The translations under genes were made by a program, and so were the position numbers. From assembly GCA_022787565.1 (NCBI GenBank), contig JALFVN010000028.1, forward strand, positions 1-64,000: a stretch of 64,000 nucleotides of DNA. The letters run 5' to 3'. Positions 52,585 through 61,205 of this stretch are shown one piece after another. The notes under the pieces were generated by a model. That model did no database searches and was not told where the DNA came from. It saw nothing but the letters and a program-made list of their open reading frames with translations. The stretch is from Clostridiales bacterium. Its GTDB lineage: Bacteria > Bacillota > Clostridia > Oscillospirales > Oscillospiraceae. How positions within the stretch are numbered: position 1 is the first letter of the stretch; each line of letters opens with the position of its first letter.

Positions 52585-53821
52585 CACTGACAGCCATCAT
52601 AATGCCCAGTTTTCCCGATTCATAGGTCAATCCGCCCTGCATATAAGCAATGTAGGGTTCCCGCATGGGCCCGTCGGCGGAGAGTTCGATGGATGAGCCC
52701 TGAATAAAGGCCCCGGCGGCCATGATGACCTGATCGTCATAGCCGGGCATACCCCAGGGCTCCGGTGTCACATAGGAGTCCACCGGCGCACCGGACTGTA
52801 TGCCAAGGCAGAACTTCTTCAATTTATCCGGGCTGCCCAGCTTCACCATCTGAATAATGTCAGAACGCTCCTCTTCAACGGCGGGAGAGCTGTCTATCCC
52901 CAGCTGCTCCATCATTGCCGCGCAGAAAACCGCGGTTTTCAGAGCCTGGGCCACCACATGGGGGGCCATGAAAAGGCCCTGAAACAGCAGCCGGTTATTG
53001 CCCAGCGTGGAGCCGCACTCAGCGCCGATGCCCGGCGTGGTCAGCCGCAGAGCGGCCCGTTCCACAAGCTCTGCCCTTCCTGCTACATAGCCGCCGGTGG
53101 GGGCCAGGCCGCCGCCGGGGTTCTTGATCAGGGAACCGGCAATAATGTCTGCGCCCACATGGGTGGGCTCGATCACATCGGTAAATTCGCCGTAGCAGTT
53201 GTCCACCATGATATTACAGCTGGGATTGACCTTTTTCACTGCCTTGCAGATCTGGCCGATCTCCTGCACGGTGAGGGCCGGCCGGTCGGCGTATCCCCGG
53301 GAGCGCTGGATCATCACGGCAGTGACCTTTTCATCGGCCGCAGCCTTCTCGATGGCGGGCAGGTCGGGCTTTCCTTCTGCGGTCAGAGCCACTTCCCCAT
53401 AGTTAACGCCGTAGAATTTCAGGGATCCGAAGCCGTCGCCGGAGATGCCGATGGCGCTTCTCAGGGTGTCATAGGGCGTGCCGGTAACAGCCAGGATGGT
53501 GTCTCCGGGTTTGACCAGAGCAAACATGGCTGTGGTCAGCGCGTGGGTGCCGTTGACAAAGTTGATGCGGACAAGAGCGGCCTCTGTTCCGAAGATCTGG
53601 GCGTAGATCTTATCCAGCACTTCCCTGCCCAGGTCGTCATAGCCGTAGCCGGTGGTGCCGGCAAAGCAGCTGTCGGATACCCGGTTATCCTGAAAGGCCT
53701 CCATGACCCGGCGGGTATTTTCCTCCGCAACCGCGTCGATTCGGGCAAAGCGGGATTGAATACGCTGCTCTGCTCTGGCGGCCATCTCATAAACCTGGGG
53801 TTTTATCTCTGATATTTTCAT
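52571..53821 (-). CDS. Methionine gamma-lyase-like PLP enzyme (YnbB family)
   Basis: 416 residues. PLP-dependent Cys/Met-metabolism fold. The family, once called aluminium-resistance protein, shows GTTGYGYDDLGRE near the N-terminus, MVDNCYGEF (cofactor Asp) and the Schiff-base Lys in GSLIKNPGGG. Likely cleaves a sulfur amino acid; substrate not proven. Abuts murD by 0-1 nt, so they are co-transcribed. Confidence 0.88.
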   Translation of the reverse strand: MKISEIKPQVYEMAARAEQRIQSRFARIDAVAEENTRRVMEAFQDNRVSDSCFAGTTGYGYDDLGREVLDKIYAQIFGTEAALVRINFVNGTHALTTAMFALVKPGDTILAVTGTPYDTLRSAIGISGDGFGSLKFYGVNYGEVALTAEGKPDLPAIEKAAADEKVTAVMIQRSRGYADRPALTVQEIGQICKAVKKVNPSCNIMVDNCYGEFTDVIEPTHVGADIIAGSLIKNPGGGLAPTGGYVAGRAELVERAALRLTTPGIGAECGSTLGNNRLLFQGLFMAPHVVAQALKTAVFCAAMMEQLGIDSSPAVEEERSDIIQMVKLGSPDKLKKFCLGIQSGAPVDSYVTPEPWGMPGYDDQVIMAAGAFIQGSSIELSADGPMREPYIAYMQGGLTYESGKLGIMMAVSAMLD

Positions 53822-55204
53822 TTATTTAAGCTCCATTACGATTTCCTTGAAATATTTACCCCGCTCCGCGAAATTCTTGAAGCGGTCAAAGGCAGCGCAG
53901 GCGGGAGAAAGAAGGACGATGTCACCCGGCTCCGCAGAGGCGGAGGCAGCAAGAACCGCTTCCTTAAAGTCGTCGATCAGTCGGACTTCCAGGCCGTTTT
54001 CGGCATAGAAGGGCGAATTGACGATGGCCTTATGTATGCTCTCCGCCGTGTCGCCGGTAAGGAAGACCCGCTTTGCATATTGGCAAAGCTCGTCACCCAG
54101 GCCGTCAAAGGGAATGTGCTTGTCGTAGCCTCCGGCAATGACGATGGGCCTGACCTTCAGGGCGTGGAGACCGGCGCTGGTCCTTGTGGGGCTGGTGCCG
54201 ATGGAGTCGTTGATGTAGGTAACGCCGTTCAGAACGCGCACCTGCTCCAGCCGGTGCTCCACCCCGGCAAAGCGCATGGCCACCTGACGGCAGATCTCGT
54301 TGTTCACAAGGCCCTCAACAGCGGCGAAGGCGGCCAGATAGTTCAGCAGGTTGTGCTCGCCCGGAAGCCTGATCTCATCGGCCTCCATGATCTTCTGCTG
54401 CTCTGTGCCGTTGACGCGAAGGATCACGCCGTTTTCGCAGATTACGCCCCGGTCAACCCGGTTTTTGTCGGAAAAATAGCTCACCGGCGCATGGGCAAAG
54501 TGGGCGTAATAGGCGCTGTGCTCGTCGTCAAAGTTCAAAATCAGCTTGTCATCCTCGTTCTGATGCTCGAACTCCGCGCGCTTTGCGTCGATATAATCCT
54601 GATAGTCCTTGTGCTTATCCAGATGATTGGGGGAAATATTGGTGACAACCGCCACATTGGGCTTACAGTACATGCTGTGGAGCTGAAAGGAGCTGAGCTC
54701 CAGCACGGCGATATCGTCTGCCACGGTCTCCGGGATCTCGCAGAGCAGCGGGTGGCCAATGTTGCCGCCCAGATGCACCGTATATCCGGCGGCTTTCAGC
54801 AGCTCGGAAATAATTGTCGTTGTCGTGGTCTTTCCGTCGCTGCCCGTCACCGCAATGGTCTTGCAGGGACAGAGGGCAAAGAACACCTCCATTTCTGAGG
54901 TGATCAGGCTGCCTCTGGCCTTTGCCGCTTCCAGATGGGGGTCAAAGGGCATCAGGCCAGGTGTGCGGAAAATGATGTCGTGGTCAAGGCCCTCAAGGTA
55001 GTCCTCCCCCAGCTTCAGCTTTGCGCCCCGGTTGATCAGCTCCAGGGCTTCCCTGCCCATTTCCTCAAGTCCCCGTTTATCGCAGACGGTCACATTGCAG
55101 CCGCAGCTCAACAGCAGATTGATCAACGGCGTGTTGCTGACGCCAACACCGATCACGGCGATCCGTTTGTCTTTTATGGAATTTACATATTCGTTCAGTG
55201 TCAA
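53822..55204 (-). CDS. murD: UDP-N-acetylmuramoyl-L-alanine--D-glutamate ligase
   Basis: 460 residues. ATP-binding GSDGKTTTTTI, LSSFQLHSM, NISPNHLDKHKDYQDYIDAKR and IVIAGGYDKH are characteristic of MurD. Adds D-Glu to the peptidoglycan precursor. Starts with TTG at 55204, supported by GAGGTGA. The mur gene is alone rather than in a dcw cluster. Confidence 0.96.
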   Translation of the reverse strand: MTLNEYVNSIKDKRIAVIGVGVSNTPLINLLLSCGCNVTVCDKRGLEEMGREALELINRGAKLKLGEDYLEGLDHDIIFRTPGLMPFDPHLEAAKARGSLITSEMEVFFALCPCKTIAVTGSDGKTTTTTIISELLKAAGYTVHLGGNIGHPLLCEIPETVADDIAVLELSSFQLHSMYCKPNVAVVTNISPNHLDKHKDYQDYIDAKRAEFEHQNEDDKLILNFDDEHSAYYAHFAHAPVSYFSDKNRVDRGVICENGVILRVNGTEQQKIMEADEIRLPGEHNLLNYLAAFAAVEGLVNNEICRQVAMRFAGVEHRLEQVRVLNGVTYINDSIGTSPTRTSAGLHALKVRPIVIAGGYDKHIPFDGLGDELCQYAKRVFLTGDTAESIHKAIVNSPFYAENGLEVRLIDDFKEAVLAASASAEPGDIVLLSPACAAFDRFKNFAERGKYFKEIVMELK

Positions 55205-55227
55205 GAAAAATCACCTCGCAAATCATG

Positions 55228-55256
55228 ATTATATAGCTTTTTCCGCCTGATTACAA
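55228..55256 (-). promoter_or_regulatory. murD promoter
   Basis: Minus strand TTGTAA (55251-55256), 17 bp, TATAAT (55228-55233); divergent from the rnpB promoter. Confidence 0.75.
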
Positions 55257-55265
55257 GAAATATTA

Positions 55266-55294
55266 TTGACTTGCGGGGCCGAAATGATTAAAAT
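55266..55294 (+). promoter_or_regulatory. rnpB promoter
   Basis: TTGACT (55266-55271), 17 bp, TAAAAT (55289-55294); start expected at about 55301, where the RNA begins. Confidence 0.82.
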
Positions 55295-55300
55295 AGGCCC

Positions 55301-55650
55301 ATGAGTCGGTTGAACGACCGCGGGCACAAGGCGAAAGTCTGTGCGTGAGGAAAGTCCGGGCTCCACAGGGCAAGGATAACGGGTAACGCCCGCCAGGGGT
55401 GACCCTCGGACAAGTGCAACAGAGATATACCGCCGGGAGGCCTGCCTTCCGGTAAGGGTGGAAAAGTGAGGTAAGAGCTCACTCGTCGCATGGAGACATG
55501 TGGACGCTGTAAACTCTATCCGGAGCAACACCGTGGGAGAACGTATGGCCGGCCCGGCCGTTCTCAGGAGGTGGCTTGAACCTGCCGGCAACGGCAGGTC
55601 TAGATAGATGGTCGTTTTCAACAGAACCCGGCTTACAGACCGGCTCAGCT
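55301..55650 (+). ncRNA. rnpB: RNase P RNA, bacterial type A
   Basis: Catalytic RNA that matures tRNA 5' ends. Conserved segments: GAGGAAAGTCCGGGCTCC (CR I), then AGGGCAAGG, AAGGGTGGAAAAGTGAGGTAAGAG region (given by position 55455-55478), and the 3' CR V-type TAGATAGATGG. The ends pair as helix P1: GAGTCGGT (55303-55310) with ACCGGCTC (55639-55646). Overlapping reading frames here are spurious. Confidence 0.95.
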
Positions 55651-55651
55651 T

Positions 55652-55800
55652 TTCAAGAAGTCCCCTCCGTGGACTTCTTGAATGCTTCGCCCGCCGAGCG
55701 TTTTGAAAAATTCAAAACGCTGCTTCACCCAAAAAGCTTGATCATTCAAGCTTTTTGCGGCGGGTTATTGTAACGCGAGGCGGGCCTTGCCCCCTCGCGC
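55652..55800. repeat. Chain of palindromes downstream of rnpB
   Basis: No gene. Hairpin TTCAAGAAGTCC (55652-55663) / GGACTTCTTGAA (55671-55682). Then CCCGCCG (55690-55696) / CGGCGGG (55758-55764) encloses two perfect hairpins, AGCGTTTTGAA (55697-55707) / TTCAAAACGCT (55711-55721) and AAAAAGCTTGA (55731-55741) / TCAAGCTTTTT (55746-55756), giving a three-way junction. Then CGCGAGG (55774-55780) / CCTCGCG (55793-55799). Looks like a compound REP/MITE-type element. Confidence 0.7.
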
Positions 55801-55849
55801 TCCCCTGCTGCTTTATTCTTGTTGATTGAAATATGGTTTTTTGGCAACC

Positions 55850-55888
55850 AAAAATCCGGCGGAACAAATCTGTTCCACCGGATTTTTT
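55850..55888. terminator. Bidirectional terminator between rnpB region and yebC
   Basis: AAAAATCCGG...GGAACA (55850-55866) pairs with TGTTCC...CCGGATTTTT (55871-55887) with one C-A mismatch; A and T runs on both sides. Confidence 0.88.
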
Positions 55889-55896
55889 GACGTTTT

Positions 55897-56637
55897 TTAT
55901 TCTGCGTCTTCCCAGTTGTGCCAGACGTTCTGGACATCGTCGTTGTCCTCGAACATATCCAGCATCTTCTGCATGTTCTTGATGTCGTCCTCGTTGGTCA
56001 GCTTGATATAGCCGTTCTGGGGCAGCATCTCCACCTGGGCGGAGAGAAGCTTGTAGCCCTTGGCGGTCAGTGCGTCGGACACGGCGGCCACATCGTCCAC
56101 GCCGGTATAGACAGTCATCACTTCGCCGTCAGACTCGAAATCAGCTGCGCCGGCGTCCAGCGCGTCCATCATCACGGTGTCCTCGTCAAGCTCTTCGTCC
56201 TCGTTGTCAATGACGATGACGCCCTTCTTGTCGAAGGACCAGGAGACGCAGTTGGCGGCGCCCATGTTTCCGCCGTACTTGTCAAAGTAGTGGCGCATTT
56301 CGCCGGCGGTGCGGTTGCGGTTGTCGGTCATGGTTTCCACGATGACAGCCACGCCGCAGGGGCCGTAGCCCTCATAGACGATCTTCTCGTAGTTTTCGGT
56401 ATTGCCGGCGCCCATGGCCTTGTCGATGGTGCGCTTGATGTTGTCGTTAGGCATGTTTGCGGCCTTGGCCTTGGCGATAACGGCGGCCAGCTTGGAATTG
56501 CTGCGGGGATCTCCGCCGCCGCCTTCCTTAACGGCGACGATCATTTCACGGGCGATCTTGGTAAAAGCCTGGGCGCGCTTGGCGTCTGCGGCTCCCTTGG
56601 TTTTCTGTATGTTGTGCCACTTGGAATGTCCGGACAT
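55897..56637 (-). CDS. yebC: YebC/PmpR family protein
   Basis: 246 residues. N-terminal MSGHSKWHNIQKTKGAAD and SKLAAVIAKAKAANMPNDNI, then IYEGYGPCGVAVIVE: textbook YebC. Long described as a transcription regulator; more recent work on the family points to relief of ribosome stalling at proline stretches. Own promoter upstream. Confidence 0.95.
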   Translation of the reverse strand: MSGHSKWHNIQKTKGAADAKRAQAFTKIAREMIVAVKEGGGGDPRSNSKLAAVIAKAKAANMPNDNIKRTIDKAMGAGNTENYEKIVYEGYGPCGVAVIVETMTDNRNRTAGEMRHYFDKYGGNMGAANCVSWSFDKKGVIVIDNEDEELDEDTVMMDALDAGAADFESDGEVMTVYTGVDDVAAVSDALTAKGYKLLSAQVEMLPQNGYIKLTNEDDIKNMQKMLDMFEDNDDVQNVWHNWEDAE

Positions 56638-56689
56638 AGTAACAGCTCCTCTTATCGAAAGAAAAATAAAGTGTATATTAACGGCAGAT

Positions 56690-56718
56690 ATTTTAGCACA
56701 TTATGACGCTTATGACAA
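56690..56718 (-). promoter_or_regulatory. yebC promoter
   Basis: Minus strand TTGTCA (56713-56718), 17 bp, TAAAAT (56690-56695). Confidence 0.75.
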
Positions 56719-56738
56719 GTGGCAATTAAATTTAAAGC

Positions 56739-58238
56739 TCAGGTAGATTTGGGGATCATGAGCATACAGCCCCGTACATCCGCGTCAAAGCAGTTGACGG
56801 CGGTAATTTTTTCCGGGCAGGAGTGGTATTTCTTCGCAAGCGCCCACACGGTCTCCTCCTCCGCCCGCACAAGAGTCAGAGACGGAAACCGGGTAAGGTC
56901 AAAGGGATTATCCTCATCCAGCTCCAGACTCTCCACCATATTCACCTCCCGCACGCTGCTGCTGCGGGTAAAGAGCTCAACGCCGACCCTTCCGGTCAGG
57001 GTGCTCCCCTCGCTGCGCAGGTCCACGTTGCTTAATCGGGCCTCTACCAGGCGGGCGTCAGGCAGAGCGCAGTCCTGATCCAGCAGTATACTGCGGTGGA
57101 CAGCGGAAAGATTTCCTCCCTGGGTCTGATACAGAATATCCACTGTCAAACCGGCCTCTGCACGGCTCCGGCCTACGGAAGCGCCGGTCAGCGTGGAATG
57201 GACGCTGAGCACGTCTTTGCAATCCTCGGCGATGCTGATCTGCTCGTCGGAGGAGAGAAGCATGCGCTGCACATCGCTGACTGAGCACAGGCGTTCCGGC
57301 TGCATCCTGCAGCTGAGGGGAAGGCAATTGCTGTAGGCGTCGGAAATGTAGCTGACTTCCCGGTTGAAATAGCTCACCAGCTGCATGACGGCGTGGATCT
57401 CGGTATCCAGGGCCTTTTCGCCGCTGATGGTGTCCACAAGCCCGAAATAGGCAGAACTGATCTCGATCCGCACGCCGGACAGGTCCATTTTCTCCTGACC
57501 GATGTCCAGAAGCTGGGAGAAGGGCGCGCTGAAGCTCCACTGTATGGGGTGATCCGCGCTTTCGGCCAGATAGCAGACAGCGATATGGCAGCTGCCCTTG
57601 ACCAGGATCTTCGTACCGACGAGCTGAGTCTCGCTGACCTCAAAGGCCGCTTTCTGCCAGATGAGCTTTTGCGGGACGGGCTTTGCTGCGGGGAAAGTGA
57701 ACTGATCGTTGAAGGCGAAGGTCTTTTCGCAGACCGAATTGATCATAACGGTATTTTCCGTTTCCGTCTTTGTATGTATGGTCAGCTCAGAAGCGGGCAA
57801 AATTGCCTCGGCTATGGCGTTTTCCTGGTTAAAACAGCTCAGTTCGCCGCAGATCTCCAGTGTAACAGAGACCTTGCGGGGGTTGAGCACCCGCGTCTCC
57901 GCATTGGTGACGGAAAGGGCGATCTGCGCCACCGTGTCGTTATCCGCGCCGTCCACGTCAAATCCCATGGAAAAGGCTTTCGCTGTGCGTAAAAAGGATA
58001 CCGCGCTCTCCCCTTCGGTGATGTACAGGATGCTGATCTCCGCTTCTCCGCCCACAAGAACGCTCCCGCTGCTGACTTCCTTGCTCTTCAGGCGCAGCTC
58101 CGTGACCGTGGAAACGATTTTGCCGATATCTTCATTGATGTCCGGTACCACAGTCTCCACAGTTTCCTGATTCTTTTTGCTCTGCCGGCTGATCTCACGA
58201 AAAGACTTTATGGTTTTATTTTCAATTTTGATCTCCAT
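56739..58238 (-). CDS. SPOCS (DUF3794) and LysM domain protein
   Basis: 499 residues. Repeated SPOCS/DUF3794 modules (for example VVPDINEDIGKIVSTVTEL near residue 30, then DVQRMLLSSDEQISIAED) and a C-terminal LysM-type domain (EETVWALAKKYHSCPEKI). DUF3794-LysM proteins of Clostridia are spore-coat or exosporium morphogenetic proteins, such as SipL, which binds SpoIVA in Clostridioides difficile. The start at 58238 follows AAGGAG; an ATG at 58259 lies upstream of that site. Next to spoVM, so a coat-basement role is likely. SipL orthology is inferred. Confidence 0.85.
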   Translation of the reverse strand: MEIKIENKTIKSFREISRQSKKNQETVETVVPDINEDIGKIVSTVTELRLKSKEVSSGSVLVGGEAEISILYITEGESAVSFLRTAKAFSMGFDVDGADNDTVAQIALSVTNAETRVLNPRKVSVTLEICGELSCFNQENAIAEAILPASELTIHTKTETENTVMINSVCEKTFAFNDQFTFPAAKPVPQKLIWQKAAFEVSETQLVGTKILVKGSCHIAVCYLAESADHPIQWSFSAPFSQLLDIGQEKMDLSGVRIEISSAYFGLVDTISGEKALDTEIHAVMQLVSYFNREVSYISDAYSNCLPLSCRMQPERLCSVSDVQRMLLSSDEQISIAEDCKDVLSVHSTLTGASVGRSRAEAGLTVDILYQTQGGNLSAVHRSILLDQDCALPDARLVEARLSNVDLRSEGSTLTGRVGVELFTRSSSVREVNMVESLELDEDNPFDLTRFPSLTLVRAEEETVWALAKKYHSCPEKITAVNCFDADVRGCMLMIPKST

Positions 58239-58291
58239 ATCAATCGCTCCTTGATGCACACTTTGTACAAGATATGAGCGTAAAATGAAGA

Positions 58292-58363
58292 TTATAACCT
58301 GTCTGCTCTGCGCCGCAGCAGCCTGGAGATAAATCGGGGCAGCTTAAAAACAAAAATTTTCAT
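58292..58363 (-). CDS. spoVM: SpoVM, 23-residue spore-coat anchoring peptide
   Basis: Only 23 codons, easily missed. It begins MKIF, contains KLPRF at residues 7-11 and a basic amphipathic C-terminus with RLLRRR. Bacillus SpoVM (26 residues) begins MKFY and has KLPKF at the same positions, with the functionally important Pro9 aligned to Pro9 here. SpoVM senses forespore membrane curvature and recruits SpoIVA. Ribosome binding site GGAG upstream. Synteny agrees: Bacillus spoVM also follows prpC-prkC-rsgA. A CATATGGT -10-like box lies at 58384-58391, but its -35 is poorly spaced. Confidence 0.82.
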   Translation of the reverse strand: MKIFVFKLPRFISRLLRRRADRL

Positions 58364-58392
58364 GATCCTTTACTCCCATTTCAACCATATGA

Positions 58393-58542
58393 TCAGCAGC
58401 GCAATGCCCATATCCCCAGAGCGATCAGCGCTGCCGCAAAAATAAACCACCAGAATTCGCCGGGCAGTACCAGCGAAAAGATGATGACCAGTCCCGCGGC
58501 AATCGCCACGCAGCCCCAAAGGCCACGGTGTCCTTTACGCAC
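58393..58542 (-). CDS. 49-residue membrane protein upstream of spoVM
   Basis: GTG start at 58542 with GGGAGG 9 nt upstream. Basic N-terminus (MRKGHRGLWG), then two hydrophobic helices (about 12-26 and 30-47) joined by PGEFWW. No family recognised. It lies between rsgA and spoVM, 29 nt from spoVM, so probably in the same transcript. A TATAAT-type -10 (58575-58580, minus) lies upstream without a good -35. Confidence 0.6.
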   Translation of the reverse strand: MRKGHRGLWGCVAIAAGLVIIFSLVLPGEFWWFIFAAALIALGIWALRC

Positions 58543-58607
58543 AACAGACCGCCTCCCGCAAATGATTTCTCTACATTATACGCGGAAAACGGTCTGATAG
58601 ACGTAAT

Positions 58608-59501
58608 TTACAGATTATTCTGTTTTATTTCCCAGGGCTTGTGCTGGGCTGTCAGCTCATAGAGCTTCACATAGGAGCTGTACCGGCTTTCGCCGATCTT
58701 CCCTTCCGCCAGAGCGGCGGTGACAGCGCAGCCCGGCTCTTTCAGGTGGGCGCAGTCGTTGAAGCGGCAGCTGCCGATATAGGGCGCAAACTCGATAAAA
58801 TCGTATTGGAGCTGTTCCTTGGAGATGGTCTGCATCATCTCGATATCAAAGGAGGCAAAACCGGGCGTATCGGCGATATAGGTGTTCTCTCCCAGAGTGT
58901 ACAGCTCCACATGCCTTGTGGTGTGGCGGCCGCGGCCCAGCTTCTCGCTGACCTCGCCGGTTTCAATATGTAAGCCGGGCAAAAGGGCGTTGAGGATGCT
59001 GGATTTGCCCACGCCTGAGTTGCCGGTAAAGGCGCACACTCTGCCCTTCAGGGAATGAAGCAGCGCCTCAAGCCCCTCGCCGTCTTCCGCACTGGTGCGG
59101 ATGACGGTAAATCCGGCCTTTGAAAAAATATCGTACAGCCGGTCTCCCCTGTCGATATCCACCTTGTTGACGCAGATCACAAGCTCGCACCCGGCTTCCG
59201 CCGCGATCACGGATACCCGGTCGATCAGGAAGGGGTCCGTCACCGGGTTTGTATTGGCGGCGACAAATACCAGCGTGTCGATATTGGCCACTGCCGGGCG
59301 GACAAACCAGTTTTTTCTGTCCTCCACCTTGTCGATACGGCCCTTGCCATTGGCGTCCAGGCTGCACTGCACCCTGTCTCCCACCAGAGGCGATGTACCG
59401 TCCAGCCGGAAGCGGCCTCTTGCCTTACATTCCAGTATGCCGTTTTCGGTTTGTACATAGTAAAAGCCGCTGAGCGCCTTGATGATTATCCCTGATTCCA
59501 T
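58608..59501 (-). CDS. rsgA: Ribosome small-subunit GTPase RsgA
   Basis: 297 residues, circularly permuted GTPase: OB fold first, then G4 NKVD, G1 GNSGVGKSS, G3 DTPGFASFD. C-terminal zinc site in IGSCRFNDCAHLKEPGC. Assists late 30S assembly. Starts 12 nt after prkC ends, in the rlmN-prpC-prkC-rsgA operon. Confidence 0.95.
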   Translation of the reverse strand: MESGIIIKALSGFYYVQTENGILECKARGRFRLDGTSPLVGDRVQCSLDANGKGRIDKVEDRKNWFVRPAVANIDTLVFVAANTNPVTDPFLIDRVSVIAAEAGCELVICVNKVDIDRGDRLYDIFSKAGFTVIRTSAEDGEGLEALLHSLKGRVCAFTGNSGVGKSSILNALLPGLHIETGEVSEKLGRGRHTTRHVELYTLGENTYIADTPGFASFDIEMMQTISKEQLQYDFIEFAPYIGSCRFNDCAHLKEPGCAVTAALAEGKIGESRYSSYVKLYELTAQHKPWEIKQNNL

Positions 59502-59513
59502 GCAATACCTGCC

Positions 59514-61196
59514 TTATGGATTTGGTCCGGAAGAGATCTGAAGATAGACCTTGGAGTGCTCTTCGGCCTGGGTGAACGCGTCGATGCTCTGGCCCACAAC
59601 GGTGCCCACGGCAAGATCGCTGTTTACCCGCTCGGCGCCGCCGTAGCTGAGATTGGCGCTCTCCAGCTTCGCCTTGGCGGCCTCTTCTGTGCTGCCGATC
59701 AGGTTGGGTACTTCAACATACAATACTTCCGCCCCGCTGCTGACCAGAAGATACACTGTGGAGCCGGGGCTGATGGTCTCTCCCGCAGCCGGGCTGGAGC
59801 TGACCACATTGTTGCGGGCAACACTGTCAGAGGTGGTATTCTCGATTTCCGCAACAAAACCCATAGCTTGTATGGTGTCAACCGCGTCAGCATAGTTCAT
59901 GTTCAGAACATTGGGGACCGCTAATTCGTCCGCGCCGGAGCTTACCGTAAGCTCCACCTTGATGCCGCCGGGAGTCACCATCATACTGCGTCCCGGCTCC
60001 GGCGACTGGTCAAGCACGAGACCTGTGGGATTGTCTCTGTCGATCACATAGACCACATTAAAGCTGTATGTGCTCATCAGTTCGGCGTTATTCTCGATGG
60101 CCTGAAATTCCGTACCCACAAAGTTGGGCAGCTCGATCCGTTCCGCCGGAGAAAACACATCCTCAAGCCAGAAATCCCAAAGGAAGGTGAACAGCCAGAC
60201 AGCCAGCAGCAGCAGGCCCAGCGTGCCGGAAAGAAAGCTTACGCGGGATGCTCTTCTGCGCCGGCGTTTATATTTTTCCTTTGACAGCTCGCTTACGGAA
60301 CGAACAGGCTTTACACCGGGACTTTCCTGATCTTCCGTGTCGTCTTCCTCACCGGCATTGACCTGGCTCTGGGTGAAGGCTTCCATGTCCTCCAGAAGCT
60401 CTTTGGCGGACTGATAGCGGTCCTCCAGCCTGGGCGCCATAGCCTTAAGGGTGATCCGTTCAAGCTCCGGGGGGATATCGGGATTTTTCTCCCGGGGCAG
60501 CACCGGATCCGCGTTCATATGCTTTACGGCGATCTCGCCCAGGGTATCCCCGGTATAGGGCAGCTCGCCTGTCAGCATCTCGTACATCACCACACCCAGG
60601 GAATAGACGTCGCTTCTGGCGTCCGGGCAGTTGCCTCTGGCCTGCTCAGGCGCAATATAGTGGATAGACCCAATGGCCTGGCCGTTATTCTCATAGATCT
60701 CGTTTTCCAGAGCAGCAATGCCGAAGTCCCCTACCTTGATGGTGCCATCCCGGAGCAGCATAATGTTCTGGGGCTTGATATCCCGGTGGATAATCCCCCG
60801 CTCATGGGCGTGGGAAAGGGCCTTCGCGATCTGCTTGGAAAAATGCAACGCTTCCTTCCAGGGGAGCGCTCCGCGCCGGTTCATATACTGCTTGAGGGTG
60901 ATGCCGTCGATCAGTTCCATGACTATGTATTCGACGTCATCACTGTGGCTCACATCGTATACGGCAACGATATTCGGGTGGGAGAGCATGGCAACAGCCT
61001 GGGATTCTGCGCAGAAACGCCTGCGAAATTCCTCGTCCGCCGCCATCTCGTCGCGCATGATCTTTACAGCCACATAGCGGTTCAGCCGGTGGCACATGGC
61101 CTTATAGACCACGGCCATCCCGCCCTCGCCAATGCACTCCAGAATTTCATATCGGTCATCGAGCATTTTGCCGATGTATTTTTCGTTCTCGTTCAT
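59514..61196 (-). CDS. prkC: PASTA-domain Ser/Thr protein kinase PrkC
   Basis: 560 residues. Kinase domain 1-275 with VAVKIMRDE, HRDIKPQN and GDFGIAAL. A juxtamembrane basic linker, one transmembrane helix (about 318-340) and three extracellular PASTA repeats (VPNFVG-type starts at LPNFVGTEFQ, VPNVLNMNY and VPNLIGSTEE). Binds muropeptides or lipid II; controls wall synthesis and, in Bacillus, germination. Paired with phosphatase prpC. Confidence 0.95.
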   Translation of the reverse strand: MNENEKYIGKMLDDRYEILECIGEGGMAVVYKAMCHRLNRYVAVKIMRDEMAADEEFRRRFCAESQAVAMLSHPNIVAVYDVSHSDDVEYIVMELIDGITLKQYMNRRGALPWKEALHFSKQIAKALSHAHERGIIHRDIKPQNIMLLRDGTIKVGDFGIAALENEIYENNGQAIGSIHYIAPEQARGNCPDARSDVYSLGVVMYEMLTGELPYTGDTLGEIAVKHMNADPVLPREKNPDIPPELERITLKAMAPRLEDRYQSAKELLEDMEAFTQSQVNAGEEDDTEDQESPGVKPVRSVSELSKEKYKRRRRRASRVSFLSGTLGLLLLAVWLFTFLWDFWLEDVFSPAERIELPNFVGTEFQAIENNAELMSTYSFNVVYVIDRDNPTGLVLDQSPEPGRSMMVTPGGIKVELTVSSGADELAVPNVLNMNYADAVDTIQAMGFVAEIENTTSDSVARNNVVSSSPAAGETISPGSTVYLLVSSGAEVLYVEVPNLIGSTEEAAKAKLESANLSYGGAERVNSDLAVGTVVGQSIDAFTQAEEHSKVYLQISSGPNP

Positions 61197-61205
61197 ATGC
61201 GCTCC

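Noticed and set aside
55576..55773. 65-codon frame at the 3' end of rnpB
   Set aside because: Overlaps RNase P RNA and the palindromic repeats; no ribosome binding site or protein-like composition.
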